Shown here: positions 32,294 to 42,057 of the stretch, in pieces
How the letters are laid out: every line of letters begins with the position of its first letter
How positions within the stretch are numbered: position 1 is the first letter of the stretch
Made by a program: the position numbers and the translations under genes
Source: Luteolibacter pohnpeiensis
GTDB lineage: Bacteria > Verrucomicrobiota > Verrucomicrobiia > Verrucomicrobiales > Akkermansiaceae
Direction of reading: 5' to 3'
DNA: 64,000 nt
Assembly: GCF_016595435.1 (NCBI RefSeq)
Contig: NZ_JAENIJ010000022.1
Span: 1-64,000, forward strand
Notes under the pieces: model-generated
Seen by the model: only the letters and a program-made list of their open reading frames with translations
Databases searched by the model: none
Told to the model about the DNA's origin: nothing

Positions 32294-34111
32294 ATGCTTC
32301 GCGTCCGACTTTTCTACGGTTTATTGACACTTGTTGTCCTCCTCTGGGCAGTGGGAGCTACGGCTTTGCTCCTGATGCGGGACGCGAGTAAAAATTACGA
32401 ACGTCGCCTGGAGAAAAACTACAATGCGATCAGTACTGCGCAGGGGATTCGAACCATCACCTCAACCATCAATTCGCGCTACCTTCCTGTTCTCGCTGGC
32501 CCGCCTCGAGCTGAAGGACCGGAGCGAACCAGTTATGACACGATCTACAGTGAACTGGATTCCCGCCTTGCGACTTTAAAAGAAGAAGCAAGCCATGAGT
32601 CGAACTGGGATGACGCGATCACAAGGCTCGAAAATTCGATTCAAGCTTACTCCGATGGCTATGAAAAATATTTCGGTGGCGGCGTCACGGAACGTGATGA
32701 AAGAGAGCTGCTCCTTGTATTCATCGCCAATCAAACTCAGCAACTGACAAGCAATGCTGACACGATCGTCAGCCTGGCAGAGGAAAAACTTTTCTCCGGG
32801 ACACGCCAACTGCGTGAAGAATCTCGAAAAGATGTCTACTTCGTTACCACCCTGGTTCTGTTAGGTACGACGATTGCCATACTCATCTATAGCCAACTGG
32901 TTCACCACATGGTTGATCCGATCGTTGGTCTGAAGCATTCGATTGAAGAAGTGAGGAATGGAAATTTCGAGCTATCCCTGCCTACTCCCACCCCCGGCAG
33001 TGAATTTGGCTCCGTCGTTTCCGCGTTCAATGACATGGCCCATGAGCTGCGAATTCATCGTGGTGAAACGGACGAGCACATCAAACGTGCGAGCCTGGTA
33101 AATCGCGCCATTCTGGAAGCAATCCCGTCGCCACTTTTCGTCTTGGGGGACGATGGCCGTATCCTGCAGATCAATCCGTCTGCAGAGAGATTAACCGAAA
33201 GCTTGGGAGTTTCCGGTCGGCTTCCGCTGAAAATTCAGAAGATCATGGATCGATGCAAGGAGGAAGGAAGCCACTTCCTGCCCGAAGATCCACGCGAAGC
33301 CCTTCTGTTCCGTATTAACGAAGAAGAATTCTTCTACCTGCCCAGAATCTTCCGTTTCATCTCAGAGGACCAAACCCGTTCAGGTTGGGCGGTGCTGCTC
33401 CATAACGTCAGCCGCATTCGCTGGCTGGACGATATGAAAACCAACCTGCTTTCTACGGTCAGCCATGAGATCAAAACACCTCTAACAGGAATTCGCATGG
33501 TTCTCCACTTGTTGTTAGAGGAGAAATCCCTCAAGCTAGACCCGATGCAACACACCATGGTTACATCTGCCAATGAGGACTGCGAGCGTTTGTTAGTAAC
33601 ACTCAATACGCTGTTAGACCTATCTCGCGCTGAAAGCGGAACGACCTATTTGGCAAGGGTTCCGGTGCAACTTGCTGAGAGCCTCAATCGGGCGGCGCGC
33701 CTCTACAAGAGCGCTGCTTCGGCAAAAGATATCGTGATCGATGTCGAACTGCCGGAACTGGAATTACCTGAAGCTTATGCAGATCCCTTGAGATTGGACG
33801 AGGTCCTCAATAATCTCATCTCCAACGCCATCAAACACAGCCCCAGCGGCAGCACCATTACATTGCGACTAAGCAAGCCTGAAGCCGAGTTCCTCCGCGT
33901 TTCCGTCATCGACCAGGGCGATGGCGTTCCGGAAGAATTTCAAGGAAGAATCTTCGAGCGTTTCTTCCGTGCATCCGATGAAAGCATTGATGGTGTAGGT
34001 CTCGGCCTATTCATTTCCCGGGAAATCATAAGAGCCCACGAAGGTCGCATTGGTCTGTTAGATCGGACCAACGACGAAACTGTTTTCTATATTGATGTTC
34101 CAATCGCCTGA
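32294..34111 (+). CDS. Membrane sensor histidine kinase with HAMP and PAS domains, KinB-like
   Basis: A 605-residue kinase: membrane helix at about 8-28, a periplasmic helical sensor region of about 150 residues, second helix at about 181-200, HAMP domain (HHMVDPIVGLKHSIEEVRNG), PAS domain with AIPSPLFVLGDDGRILQINPSA split around 276-297, HisKA with H391 in VSHEIKTPLTG, and an ATPase domain with NLISNAIKHS, DQGDGVP and GVGLGLFIS. The ATG at 32294 is preferred over a TTG six nt upstream. With the AlgB-like regulator before it and a lone receiver overlapping its end, it may phosphorylate two partners. The periplasmic signal is unknown. Confidence 0.88.
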   Translation: MLRVRLFYGLLTLVVLLWAVGATALLLMRDASKNYERRLEKNYNAISTAQGIRTITSTINSRYLPVLAGPPRAEGPERTSYDTIYSELDSRLATLKEEASHESNWDDAITRLENSIQAYSDGYEKYFGGGVTERDERELLLVFIANQTQQLTSNADTIVSLAEEKLFSGTRQLREESRKDVYFVTTLVLLGTTIAILIYSQLVHHMVDPIVGLKHSIEEVRNGNFELSLPTPTPGSEFGSVVSAFNDMAHELRIHRGETDEHIKRASLVNRAILEAIPSPLFVLGDDGRILQINPSAERLTESLGVSGRLPLKIQKIMDRCKEEGSHFLPEDPREALLFRINEEEFFYLPRIFRFISEDQTRSGWAVLLHNVSRIRWLDDMKTNLLSTVSHEIKTPLTGIRMVLHLLLEEKSLKLDPMQHTMVTSANEDCERLLVTLNTLLDLSRAESGTTYLARVPVQLAESLNRAARLYKSAASAKDIVIDVELPELELPEAYADPLRLDEVLNNLISNAIKHSPSGSTITLRLSKPEAEFLRVSVIDQGDGVPEEFQGRIFERFFRASDESIDGVGLGLFISREIIRAHEGRIGLLDRTNDETVFYIDVPIA

Positions 34112-34724
34112 CAATTCCGGAGCAGCAAGAGGCACCGCCCTTCGCCACATTCTGGTCGTGGATGATGAGCCCACGCTCAGGCTCGGATTTGCTTACGCAC
34201 TCACGAACGCATACACCAAAGTCGAAACTGCATCCTGCGGGCGGATCGCCCTGGATAAAATCGCGGAAGCACACTTTGACCTCATCATCCTCGATTTGCG
34301 CATGCCGGATATTGACGGAATCGGGGTGATCGAAAGCCTCCGCCGCGCAGGAAATCAAATTCCCATTGTCCTGTGCAGCGCCGCTTTAACACCAGGTGCC
34401 GCCCTGAAAGCGATCCGCAACAGCGTTGTCGATTTCCTATTAAAACCAGTCCACCCCGCTGACCTGCGTGAAGTGGTGCAATTCATTCTGAACTCGCCTG
34501 AAGAACCCATCGCACGGGCACTGAAATCTGCGCGTGAAGGCCGTTTGGAAGATGCTGTGGAAGTACTTGCCGAGGATCAGGCACCTTCAAAGCGGAGCAG
34601 CGCATGGTTGGATTTCCTCAAATCCCTGTTAGCTGAAGATCGACCAGACGACGCAACTTTGTCCGATAGACTGTTGCGCTTCACTCTTTCCAGTCTGGCA
34701 TTCCGCGCCGCTCACACGGCCTAA
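34095..34724 (+). CDS. Single-receiver response regulator with an uncharacterised C-terminal region
   Basis: The receiver domain spans about 15-135 with D67 as phospho-acceptor (ILDLRMPDID), the acidic pair VVDDEP and the switch residues LCSA and K in LLKPVHP. The remaining 75 residues are helical (ARALKSAREGRLEDAVEVLAED, then a DFLKSLLAED segment) and look like a short TPR-like extension rather than a DNA-binding domain. The ATG at 34095 overlaps the kinase end by 17 nt, which implies coupled expression and a shared kinase. Output is probably protein-protein interaction. Confidence 0.8.
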   Translation: MFQSPDNSGAARGTALRHILVVDDEPTLRLGFAYALTNAYTKVETASCGRIALDKIAEAHFDLIILDLRMPDIDGIGVIESLRRAGNQIPIVLCSAALTPGAALKAIRNSVVDFLLKPVHPADLREVVQFILNSPEEPIARALKSAREGRLEDAVEVLAEDQAPSKRSSAWLDFLKSLLAEDRPDDATLSDRLLRFTLSSLAFRAAHTA

Positions 34725-34746
34725 CTACCATTTCCAACCAATCCCG

Positions 34747-35676
34747 GTGAAAGTTCAGTTGATTATCAATCGTGGTTCCGGTGCCAGTGATCGTGGGCTG
34801 AACATCGAGGAGTTCGCGAAAGAGCTAACAAAAGAATTCGCCAAAAGCGGCCACGAAGTGACCTCGCACATGGTTCCGCCTTCATCGATAGAGCAAACGA
34901 TTCGCAGTGCGATGAATGAACGTCCGGACGCCATCATCATCGGTGGTGGAGATGGGACTGTTTCTACTGCGGCACGCCTATTGGGCGGAAGCGACATCGC
35001 GCTGGGAGTCTTACCCATGGGCACATTCAATCTAGCAGCAAGAGACTTAGGAGTTCCTTTGGATTTGTCTGCCGCCATTCAATTTTTGGCCAATGCCGAA
35101 GCTCATCAAATTGATGTGCTTGATGTATCCGGCCACGCCTGCCTGTGCACCACGATTCTCGGATTCTACCCTGAGTTTGCCAGCATCTTTGAACGACGGG
35201 ATCACGGTGGCGTATGGTGGAAAAAGACCATCAAGCTCATCACTGGCGTGCCAAAAATTTTCAGTCACGCCAGACATTTGAACATTTCATGGATCGGCCC
35301 AAATTTGATTGGCCACGCCAAAACCAAGTTCTCTGCTTTCGTTCCTGGTTCATATCGAGCTACGGCAGGTATCGTACCTGCTCGGACTGACTTCAACTGT
35401 GGAACCCTGACCGGCTATGTTGGCATGCAGAAAACAGCATCATCTGCTCTTCGAGGAATCATCGATTATGTGCTCGGCAGGCATGAACTCAATCCCGAGC
35501 TGAAGGTTGTCAAAGCTTCTGAATTGGAACTTCGAGCTCATCGCCGCAAGCATTGCACCATCATGCTTGATGGTGAAATCATGCGTCTGCCATTTCCGAT
35601 CAAACTTCGCATCCTACCCGGGCACCTCAAGGTTCTCACCAGTTCTGAAAATCTCCGACCAGAGACTGAAAAGTAG
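34747..35676 (+). CDS. Diacylglycerol/lipid kinase family protein, YegS/BmrU-like
   Basis: Cytoplasmic lipid kinase-like protein of 309 residues starting at GTG (VKVQLIINRGSGASDRG). The nucleotide-binding motif GGGDGT is at 66-71, followed by LGVLPMGTFNLAARDLGVP, the family's GTxNxxAxxLG pattern. The C-terminal beta-sandwich ends in MLDGEIMRLPFPIKLRILP, the usual DGE substrate motif. Known relatives phosphorylate diacylglycerol, phosphatidylglycerol or sphingoid bases; the substrate here is open. It follows the receiver gene by 22 nt and precedes the phosphoesterase by 14 nt, so a regulatory operon linked to lipid turnover is plausible. Confidence 0.85.
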   Translation: MKVQLIINRGSGASDRGLNIEEFAKELTKEFAKSGHEVTSHMVPPSSIEQTIRSAMNERPDAIIIGGGDGTVSTAARLLGGSDIALGVLPMGTFNLAARDLGVPLDLSAAIQFLANAEAHQIDVLDVSGHACLCTTILGFYPEFASIFERRDHGGVWWKKTIKLITGVPKIFSHARHLNISWIGPNLIGHAKTKFSAFVPGSYRATAGIVPARTDFNCGTLTGYVGMQKTASSALRGIIDYVLGRHELNPELKVVKASELELRAHRRKHCTIMLDGEIMRLPFPIKLRILPGHLKVLTSSENLRPETEK

Positions 35677-35690
35677 TTCTTTAATCCGTA

Positions 35691-36530
35691 ATGCCCTGCC
35701 TGCTTCATTTATCAGATCCTCACTTCGGCGCCCTTGAGCCGATAGCCGCATCGGTTTTTCTTTCGCACGCGGCAGATCTCGCTCCCGACATCACTGTCTT
35801 GAGTGGGGATCTAACGATGCGCGCCAGACGTGATGAACTCGAAAGTGCCCGCGATTTCGTCGATGCCCTACCCACCCCGCGCTTATTGATTCCCGGCAAC
35901 CATGATGTCCCGGGGTTTAATGGTCCATTCTCGCGCTTTTTTGCCCCATTTCATCGCTACCGTTCTTATTTCGGAGAGGATCTCGAACCTGAACTCATTC
36001 TCGATGGGGTGCATTTGGTATCGTTGAACAGCACGCGGCCGTTTGGCCTGAACTTGGATTGGTCAGAAGGGTTTCTAACCGATCATCAAATTTCCGGTAT
36101 GGTCTCGAAATTCAAAGCCGGATTGCCAGACCATTTTAGAGTCCTGATCTTGCACCATCCATTGCTCGCACCAAGCCATCATCAAAGGAATGTGGTGAGT
36201 CCATTGCCTGAACTTTTGGCCGCCATGGGTAAAGCCAAAGTGGACCTTGTGTTATGTGGTCATTTCCATACCTCTACCCTAGCTACAGCAGGCACGATCG
36301 GCGGCTGGGCCTCGGTCGTTTCACAAGCTCCAACGGTTTGTTCAACGAGGATTCAAGGTGAACCGCAGGGTTTCCATAAAATCTCTATCTCTAACAATCG
36401 TCTGGAAATTACACCATTCGTTTTCGCAAAAGATCGTTTTCTCCCCAGACAATCGGTCCACTTCCATCGGGGAAAAGATGGTTGGGGCCGCGAAGAGCAA
36501 TCACCTGCAAACGAACTTCTAACCACCTAA
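35691..36530 (+). CDS. Calcineurin-like metallophosphoesterase
   Basis: A 279-residue di-metal phosphoesterase with all five motifs: D9 and H11 in LSDPHFG, D40 in LSGDLTMRA, GNHD at about 70-73 (LIPGNHDVP), LILHHPLL, and CGHFHTS. It lacks a signal peptide. Closest known types are CpdA-like cyclic-nucleotide or small phosphodiester hydrolases and UDP-diacylglucosamine-like hydrolases; sequence alone does not decide. It is the last gene of the plus-strand group that starts with the AlgB-like regulator and lies just downstream of the lipid kinase gene. Confidence 0.85.
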   Translation: MPCLLHLSDPHFGALEPIAASVFLSHAADLAPDITVLSGDLTMRARRDELESARDFVDALPTPRLLIPGNHDVPGFNGPFSRFFAPFHRYRSYFGEDLEPELILDGVHLVSLNSTRPFGLNLDWSEGFLTDHQISGMVSKFKAGLPDHFRVLILHHPLLAPSHHQRNVVSPLPELLAAMGKAKVDLVLCGHFHTSTLATAGTIGGWASVVSQAPTVCSTRIQGEPQGFHKISISNNRLEITPFVFAKDRFLPRQSVHFHRGKDGWGREEQSPANELLTT

Positions 36531-36597
36531 TTCTGACACCAAAAAGCGCTGCCAGGATTTTTTCCCGACAACGCCTATGGCTGGATTTAAGAAGTTC

Positions 36598-37626
36598 TTA
36601 TCGATTTCCTGCACCCAGTGAAACCATTTCACGGGATGGACCGATTTGGATTTCATTTGCAACTTTCATCACTCCTGGGACTCCGCGCACGGCGATTTCA
36701 GCAATCGCTTTTGCCTCAACCGAACGGACTCGTCCTTTGAGAGTGGCAGTGCCTTCAAAAACCGTGGCAGAAATCGAATCATCATTGATGCGTGGATCCA
36801 TCTTCAGCACTCGTGCCGCAAGTTCATTGATGCGATCCGGCGAATAGTTTTTGTCACTCATCGCTTCCATCTTCAGGTCGCTGTTGATGTTTAATTGATC
36901 CGCATTCACATCGAAGATCCCGGTCACGTAAACATGGCGAACGAGGCGGTCATACTCGCCTTTGCTACCAACTTCGCCGTGAAGTTTTACCACTCCGTCT
37001 TTGACCTCAGCTGAAATGGAAAGGCCATCATAAAGCGGATCATCAGCGATCAGTTCGTTGATCTGCGCTGCCATTTGCCGATCGGTTCGTATCCCTTCAA
37101 AGGATACCTCCAACCGATTATCGATCATGGTCACGCCTTCGATGTGGGACACAATTTCTCTCGCAATTTCCTGTTCATCCCAAGTTCCAACCGTTCCGTC
37201 GAGATGCACCAAGCCTCCTTCACTGGAAACTGAAATATTGCTCGCATCAATCGCTGGATCCTTTTTAAGCGCTGTAGCAATGCTCTTGTTGAGGTCATTG
37301 GTATCACCCGAATACTCTGTGATCTGGATTTGATTGGAAACTGCCAACACATGATCGACCGCCATCGCCCTGGCCGCTGCACGCTCAGCGATGTTCAGGG
37401 ATTTCGCCTTACCGGTGAGAATCGCGATTCCATCCTTCAATTGGATGTCGAGAGGCGATTTGGAAAGCTGGGAATCGGAATTGACTTCTAAGGTAACGAA
37501 TTCCGCCGTTTCTGCGCCAGGTGCAGGTGGTGCAGCAGGAGTGGCGTAAGCCATGGTGGAGCTGATTGCCATCGCCGCGAGCCACAGGAAGCGATTGCCT
37601 GGTGATTGATGCGTTTGTGTTTTCAT
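36598..37626 (-). CDS. Secreted protein with four BON domains
   Basis: The 342-residue product begins MKTQTHQSPGNRFLWLAAMAISSTMAYA, a signal peptide cleaved after Ala-Tyr-Ala. Four BON domains follow at about 40-105, 110-180, 185-255 and 260-330; the pattern DGIAILTGKAKS, GGLVHLDGTVG, DGVVKLHGEVG, EGTATLKGRV marks each central strand. BON domains bind phospholipid surfaces and occur in OsmY-like stress proteins and DolP. A protective or scaffolding role in the periplasm is likely. The ATG at 37626 is chosen over the open frame to 37695 because the signal peptide starts there. The 248 nt upstream hold no gene. Confidence 0.82.
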   Translation of the reverse strand: MKTQTHQSPGNRFLWLAAMAISSTMAYATPAAPPAPGAETAEFVTLEVNSDSQLSKSPLDIQLKDGIAILTGKAKSLNIAERAAARAMAVDHVLAVSNQIQITEYSGDTNDLNKSIATALKKDPAIDASNISVSSEGGLVHLDGTVGTWDEQEIAREIVSHIEGVTMIDNRLEVSFEGIRTDRQMAAQINELIADDPLYDGLSISAEVKDGVVKLHGEVGSKGEYDRLVRHVYVTGIFDVNADQLNINSDLKMEAMSDKNYSPDRINELAARVLKMDPRINDDSISATVFEGTATLKGRVRSVEAKAIAEIAVRGVPGVMKVANEIQIGPSREMVSLGAGNR

Positions 37627-37874
37627 GGCGTCCAAAAATGAGTTGATCGTCGGTTGATCCGACAATTTCCTCATCGCAATCGCTGTGCCAGACACCCACT
37701 TCTGCAGCTAACTCACTGATGACGAGCCGCCTTCTTAACACTTCAGCTCCACTCCACCACCTCGGGAGTTTTCTGAATTCATGCATGAACCCTTTTCAGA
37801 TCAGGCATTTTGCATGATCAAAATGAGGATTTTAATACGCCGCCAACCCGACGATTTGAGTGATTCAGCGGCTC

Positions 37875-38966
37875 TTAAAACATCACCCGAATGGCTACCG
37901 TTCCAAAGTTTGAGGCCTCATCCTGCTCACGGTATTCTTGGGTTCGGATCGTGTGAACGTAGCTGAATTCAACATTCCGATAGCGCACGCCTAGTCCGAC
38001 AAACACTTCGCCCACCCAGACTTCCCGTTTGTTGCCAGTCTCAAAGGATCGAAAAACCGGCCCATCCAAGGTCGCATCGTAGCCAACCACCCGAGCAGTC
38101 GCGCCAAACAAGGTGTAGATTGACACGTTGCCAACGTAGAGCTCGGAGCCATCACTGAAATAACGATGCGAATAGGCGGTGGATGACAATCGAGGATCGG
38201 AAAAATCGGTCGGAAGATTGAAACCCGCGCGGAAAAATCCGCCGAGATAGGCCTCAGTCCGGAATGTCCCCAACCGAAGGCCCCATTCCGTCAATCCGTC
38301 CATTCGGAACCAGCCACGTTCAATATCGACGAAGTCTGCACGACGCTTTTGAACAAAACTGATATCGGCAGTGACTTCGTTCGGGACCTGATCGTCCCAG
38401 CCATTGAACTTCTCCATGTTACGAAGGTCATGGATGAAATCCTGCGTTTCCTCTGCCTTCGAGTGTGGGCCGATAGTCCCTACCGTAAACTCGACCGAGT
38501 TCAAAATCCGATCGTCTTTGACATGGAGTGAAAATCCGAGCCCGAGCCAACCTGCGTAGCGCCTTTGGCCGACAGGCTGGGTGTAAGGTTCATAGTCCTC
38601 CGGTGTGTACATCAACTGGGTGAGGGAAAACCCATAATTGTAGCGGACTTTGTCAGGATCCTGGAACCCGGTGATTCGGCGGAAAATGTTGAACGACTCA
38701 TCATCGCCCGAAAACCGACGCAAGACCCCTTGGAACGCGCCCAGATCATCGGCTGTTTCGTTAGGTGAAATCCACGAAAGACGGGCACCGTTGGTGTAGT
38801 CACGGTCTTCTCCCGCAAACAAATCGTTATCCAGATAGAAAGTCAGATATCCGCCGTTTACTGAAGTCTCGCGCTGAAGCGGGATATCATCCCCATACGA
38901 TACACTAACAGCTGTGGTAAGGGTCGAGAGGACCGCGATGGGGAGAAAGGGCTTTTTGAAAATCAC
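37875..38966 (-). CDS. LpxR-like outer-membrane protein (DUF2219, lipid A deacylase family)
   Basis: Outer-membrane beta-barrel of 363 residues with a signal peptide (MIFKKPFLPIAVLSTLTTAVSVSYG). The barrel start YLDNDLFAGEDRDYTNGARLSW, split over 42-63, matches the family pattern with Asn-Asp and Thr-Asn-Gly, and GTIGPHSKAEETQDFIH at about 163-179 covers the region of the catalytic His/Glu in Salmonella LpxR. The last residue is Phe, as usual for barrels inserted by the BAM machine. LpxR removes the 3'-acyloxyacyl group of lipid A; whether this homologue does so is not shown. The start is GTG at 38966, with a promoter candidate 30 nt upstream. Confidence 0.85.
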   Translation of the reverse strand: MIFKKPFLPIAVLSTLTTAVSVSYGDDIPLQRETSVNGGYLTFYLDNDLFAGEDRDYTNGARLSWISPNETADDLGAFQGVLRRFSGDDESFNIFRRITGFQDPDKVRYNYGFSLTQLMYTPEDYEPYTQPVGQRRYAGWLGLGFSLHVKDDRILNSVEFTVGTIGPHSKAEETQDFIHDLRNMEKFNGWDDQVPNEVTADISFVQKRRADFVDIERGWFRMDGLTEWGLRLGTFRTEAYLGGFFRAGFNLPTDFSDPRLSSTAYSHRYFSDGSELYVGNVSIYTLFGATARVVGYDATLDGPVFRSFETGNKREVWVGEVFVGLGVRYRNVEFSYVHTIRTQEYREQDEASNFGTVAIRVMF

Positions 38967-38999
38967 GGCGGAAAGTTGTTATAGAGAGGGAAGCGGACG

Positions 39000-39027
39000 A
39001 TTTTAGTCGAATATCCGGTGCTGTCTA
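39000..39027 (-). promoter_or_regulatory. Sigma-70-type promoter candidate for the lpxR-like gene
   Basis: On the minus strand TAGACA (39027-39022) and TAAAAT (39005-39000) are separated by 16 nt, each matching five of six consensus bases. The expected start of transcription gives a leader of about 25-30 nt before the GTG at 38966. Confidence 0.45.
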
Positions 39028-39190
39028 GCAGGCGAAATCGATTTTTCCAGTTCAATCCCGGCACCGCTCCGAGAATCGCAATCAACTCACTTCCCCCGCA
39101 CTGCCGACTTGCCCACGCAGCCAGCCGATTCTAGTTTTCTAAACAAGGACGCCAAACCCAGCGTTACTGAATCCTCAAAACCCAGATTCC

Positions 39191-41149
39191 ATGAGTTCCA
39201 AGAAATCCACTTCGGCTGATCCAGCGGAAGCCACTTACAAGCCCGACAAGAAATTTGCCAAGAAAGCACGCATCTCCTCCTTATCAGAATATCAGGAACT
39301 CTATCAGGAATCGATCCGTAAACCGCAGAAATTCTGGGCCAAAGAAGCGAAGGAATTGCAGTGGAGAAAACCCTGGTCCAAGACCCTAAAGTGGGATCCG
39401 CCATTCGCTGAATGGTTCACGGGGGGCGAACTGAACGTCTGCGAAAACTGCGTGGATCGCCATGCCGAAGGCCCACGGAAAAACAAAGCCGCCATCATCT
39501 GGGAAGGTGAACCTGGCGACAAGCGGGTCATTACCTACGCCCAGTTAAAGCGCGAGGTCTCGAAATTCGCCAATGTTCTGGAAAAGAACGGCATTGAAGC
39601 TGGCGACCGCGTGCTCATCTACATGCCGATGGTCCCCGAAGCGGCCATCGCGATGCTTGCCTGCGCGAGAATTGGAGCCGTTCACAATGTCGTCTTTGGT
39701 GGCTTCGCAGCGGATGCCATCCTGGATCGGTTAGAAGATTCCGGAGCCGTTGCCGTGATCACTGCGGACGGTGGCTGGAGGCGCGGCAAAGTCATTCCAC
39801 TGAAGCCAACCGTTGATGACGCACTGCAAAGATTTTCCAAAGTCCGCCGCGTCATCGTTCTGAACCGCTGCGGCAATGATATATCCATGCAGGAAGGGCG
39901 GGATGTCTGGTGGGCAGATGAAATGGAAAACGTTTCGGCCCAACACACGGCGAAAGGGTTCGATTCGGAACACCCGTTGTTCATACTTTACACCTCCGGC
40001 TCCACCGGAAAACCCAAAGGCATTCTCCATACCTCCGGCGGCTATCTCACCGGAACCTATGCGACCTGCAAATACATCTTCGATATGCGGGATGACGATG
40101 TTTATTGGTGCACGGCGGACGTCGGCTGGATCACCGGTCACTCTTATATCGTCTATGGCCCATTGGCCAACGGAGTGACCCAAGTCATGTATGAGGGCGC
40201 GCCCAATTTCCCGGATTTCGGGCGATTCTGGCAAATGATCGAAGAATACGGAGTCACCATTTTTTACACCGCTCCCACTGCCATTCGCGCCTTCATCAAG
40301 GCGGGGGATGCATTCCCGGCAAAATATGATCTTTCCTCGCTTCGCCTCCTTGGCTCGGTCGGTGAGCCGATCAACCCCGAAGCCTGGCTGTGGTATCACG
40401 AGCATATCGGCGGCGGCAAATGTCCGATCGTTGATACCTGGTGGCAGACGGAAACCGGGGCCATCATGATTTCACCTCTGCCGGGGGCCACACCGTGCAA
40501 ACCGGGAACCGCCACCCTGCCCTTTTTCGGCATCGATGCTGCCGTGCTGGATGACGCCGGTAATGAGTGCAAACCGAATGAGGATGGCCGCCTGGTGATT
40601 CGCCAGCCCTGGCCATCCATGACGCGCACGCTCTACAAGGACAAAGCCCGATTCAAAAAAGTCTACTGGTCGGATTATCCCGGATTCTATACCGCCGGAG
40701 ACGGTGCCCGCCGCGATAAGAAGGGCAATTTCTGGATCATCGGTCGACTGGACGATGTGCTGAATGTTTCGGGCCACCGTCTCGGAACTGCTGAAATTGA
40801 AAGCGCACTGGTGGCGCATCATGCCGTTGCTGAAGCGGCGGTGGTAGGTCGCCCTGACGATCTCAAAGGGCAAGCAGTCGCAGCCTTCGTGACGTTAAAG
40901 ACTGGCTATGAAGAATCGCCGGAATTGGTGGTCGAACTGCGCAATCACGTCGCCCACGTGATCGGCGCCATCGCCAAACCAGACGATGTCTACTGCACGG
41001 CCGCGTTACCCAAAACGCGTTCGGGAAAAATCATGCGCCGCTTGCTGAAAGAGCTTGTGTCAACCGGCAAAATATCTGGTAACATCACCACGCTTGAAGA
41101 TTCAGAAGTAATCACTAGCCTTCAAAAAAAGATCACTGGCGGAAGTTGA
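39191..41149 (+). CDS. acsA: Acetyl-CoA synthetase (AMP-forming)
   Basis: Activates acetate to acetyl-CoA via acetyl-AMP in the cytoplasm. The 652 residues show the N-terminal ACAS domain ([18 protein letters not shown]), the adenylate loop [11 protein letters not shown] at about 263-273, [10 protein letters not shown] around 416-425, the hinge region [17 protein letters not shown], and the acetylatable lysine K613 in [10 protein letters not shown] Trp in the pocket region (WWQTE) agrees with acetate over larger acids. The divergent lpxR-like gene lies 224 nt away. A possible promoter is TTGCCC (39109-39114), 17 nt, TAGTTT (39132-39137). Confidence 0.95.
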   Translation: MSSKKSTSADPAEATYKPDKKFAKKARISSLSEYQELYQESIRKPQKFWAKEAKELQWRKPWSKTLKWDPPFAEWFTGGELNVCENCVDRHAEGPRKNKAAIIWEGEPGDKRVITYAQLKREVSKFANVLEKNGIEAGDRVLIYMPMVPEAAIAMLACARIGAVHNVVFGGFAADAILDRLEDSGAVAVITADGGWRRGKVIPLKPTVDDALQRFSKVRRVIVLNRCGNDISMQEGRDVWWADEMENVSAQHTAKGFDSEHPLFILYTSGSTGKPKGILHTSGGYLTGTYATCKYIFDMRDDDVYWCTADVGWITGHSYIVYGPLANGVTQVMYEGAPNFPDFGRFWQMIEEYGVTIFYTAPTAIRAFIKAGDAFPAKYDLSSLRLLGSVGEPINPEAWLWYHEHIGGGKCPIVDTWWQTETGAIMISPLPGATPCKPGTATLPFFGIDAAVLDDAGNECKPNEDGRLVIRQPWPSMTRTLYKDKARFKKVYWSDYPGFYTAGDGARRDKKGNFWIIGRLDDVLNVSGHRLGTAEIESALVAHHAVAEAAVVGRPDDLKGQAVAAFVTLKTGYEESPELVVELRNHVAHVIGAIAKPDDVYCTAALPKTRSGKIMRRLLKELVSTGKISGNITTLEDSEVITSLQKKITGGS

Positions 41150-41246
41150 GATCCGCAGCCTTACTTTCCCGACCCAAATGACCCGAACACGATACTTTTT
41201 CGCCAAAATTGCTCAAAATTTCGGCATTCACCGGCGAAATATACGG

Positions 41247-42047
41247 ATGACAGATGCTGCCAGCGAGATGCATCTCCTGCGCGAGGCGGAAGCTCATTTG
41301 GGAGAAATCATTTGGGATCGGGTTGAAAACATTGAGGCTCTTTCCGTTGAATATTGGAATCTTCGGAAACTCATCAAGGAACGCGAGGCGCTGGTGGAGG
41401 AACTCAAGCAACGGGAATCCCACCTTTCGCTGGCTCACGAAGAACGCTCCACCCTGCTGAGCTCCACCGCCAATCCGCAGGAAGCCTTGATCCAGCAACG
41501 CCAGGCGATCGTTTCCCAAATGGAAAAACTCACGATCCGCCGTGATGAGATCGTCCAGCAAGCGCGGGATGTCCGCCGGACTTACGATGGGCTCAACTTG
41601 AAATTGGAAGTTCTCACCCGCGACAATGGCGCGGCGGAAGAAATCCATTCCGTGAAAACCAGACTCGCCGCGTTGAAAGCCAACTTCGCCGCGTTAAAAA
41701 CGGAACGGGTCCGGGTGGCCAACGAAATTGATGCCGGTGAGGCAAAAATCGACGCCCTCAACGAGGAATATCAGGAAACTTCAAAAGGCATCCGTAGCCA
41801 AGCCTCGCAAGCGTCTCAACAAATCGGAGAAACCAACCGCGGCATTTCCAGTCTGCGTTCAGAGCTTGCGTCGATCGACACCCAGATGAATCACCTCTAT
41901 ACCGAGATTGGTCGCTACGTCAGCCGCAACGTCGAAGCCGATCCCGCTTGCGCTCAAGCCGCCAAGCCTAAGAACGGTTTGATTCAGGTGATGAAGGCGT
42001 TGAGACACTCCATTCTTCTGAATCACCAACTTTCCGGCATGAACTGA
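41247..42047 (+). CDS. Hypothetical coiled-coil protein
   Basis: A 266-residue protein dominated by predicted helix with heptad patterns from about 25 to 225 (LRKLIKEREALVEELKQRES, LTIRRDEIVQQARDVRRTYD, LAALKANFAALKTERVRVAN). No membrane segment or signal peptide is seen. The C-terminus has RYVSRNVEADPACAQAAKPKNG and a short helix. The ATG at 41247 is preferred to one at 41178, since the first 23 residues of the longer form are basic and unlike the rest. Possible structural or division-associated role, but no family is recognised. Confidence 0.65.
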   Translation: MTDAASEMHLLREAEAHLGEIIWDRVENIEALSVEYWNLRKLIKEREALVEELKQRESHLSLAHEERSTLLSSTANPQEALIQQRQAIVSQMEKLTIRRDEIVQQARDVRRTYDGLNLKLEVLTRDNGAAEEIHSVKTRLAALKANFAALKTERVRVANEIDAGEAKIDALNEEYQETSKGIRSQASQASQQIGETNRGISSLRSELASIDTQMNHLYTEIGRYVSRNVEADPACAQAAKPKNGLIQVMKALRHSILLNHQLSGMN

Positions 42048-42057
42048 GCAAGCCCTC

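Noticed and set aside
37627-37874. Gene between the BON protein and the LpxR-like gene
   Set aside because: A 61-codon plus-strand frame at 37781-37966 overlaps the LpxR-like coding end and has no recognisable feature.
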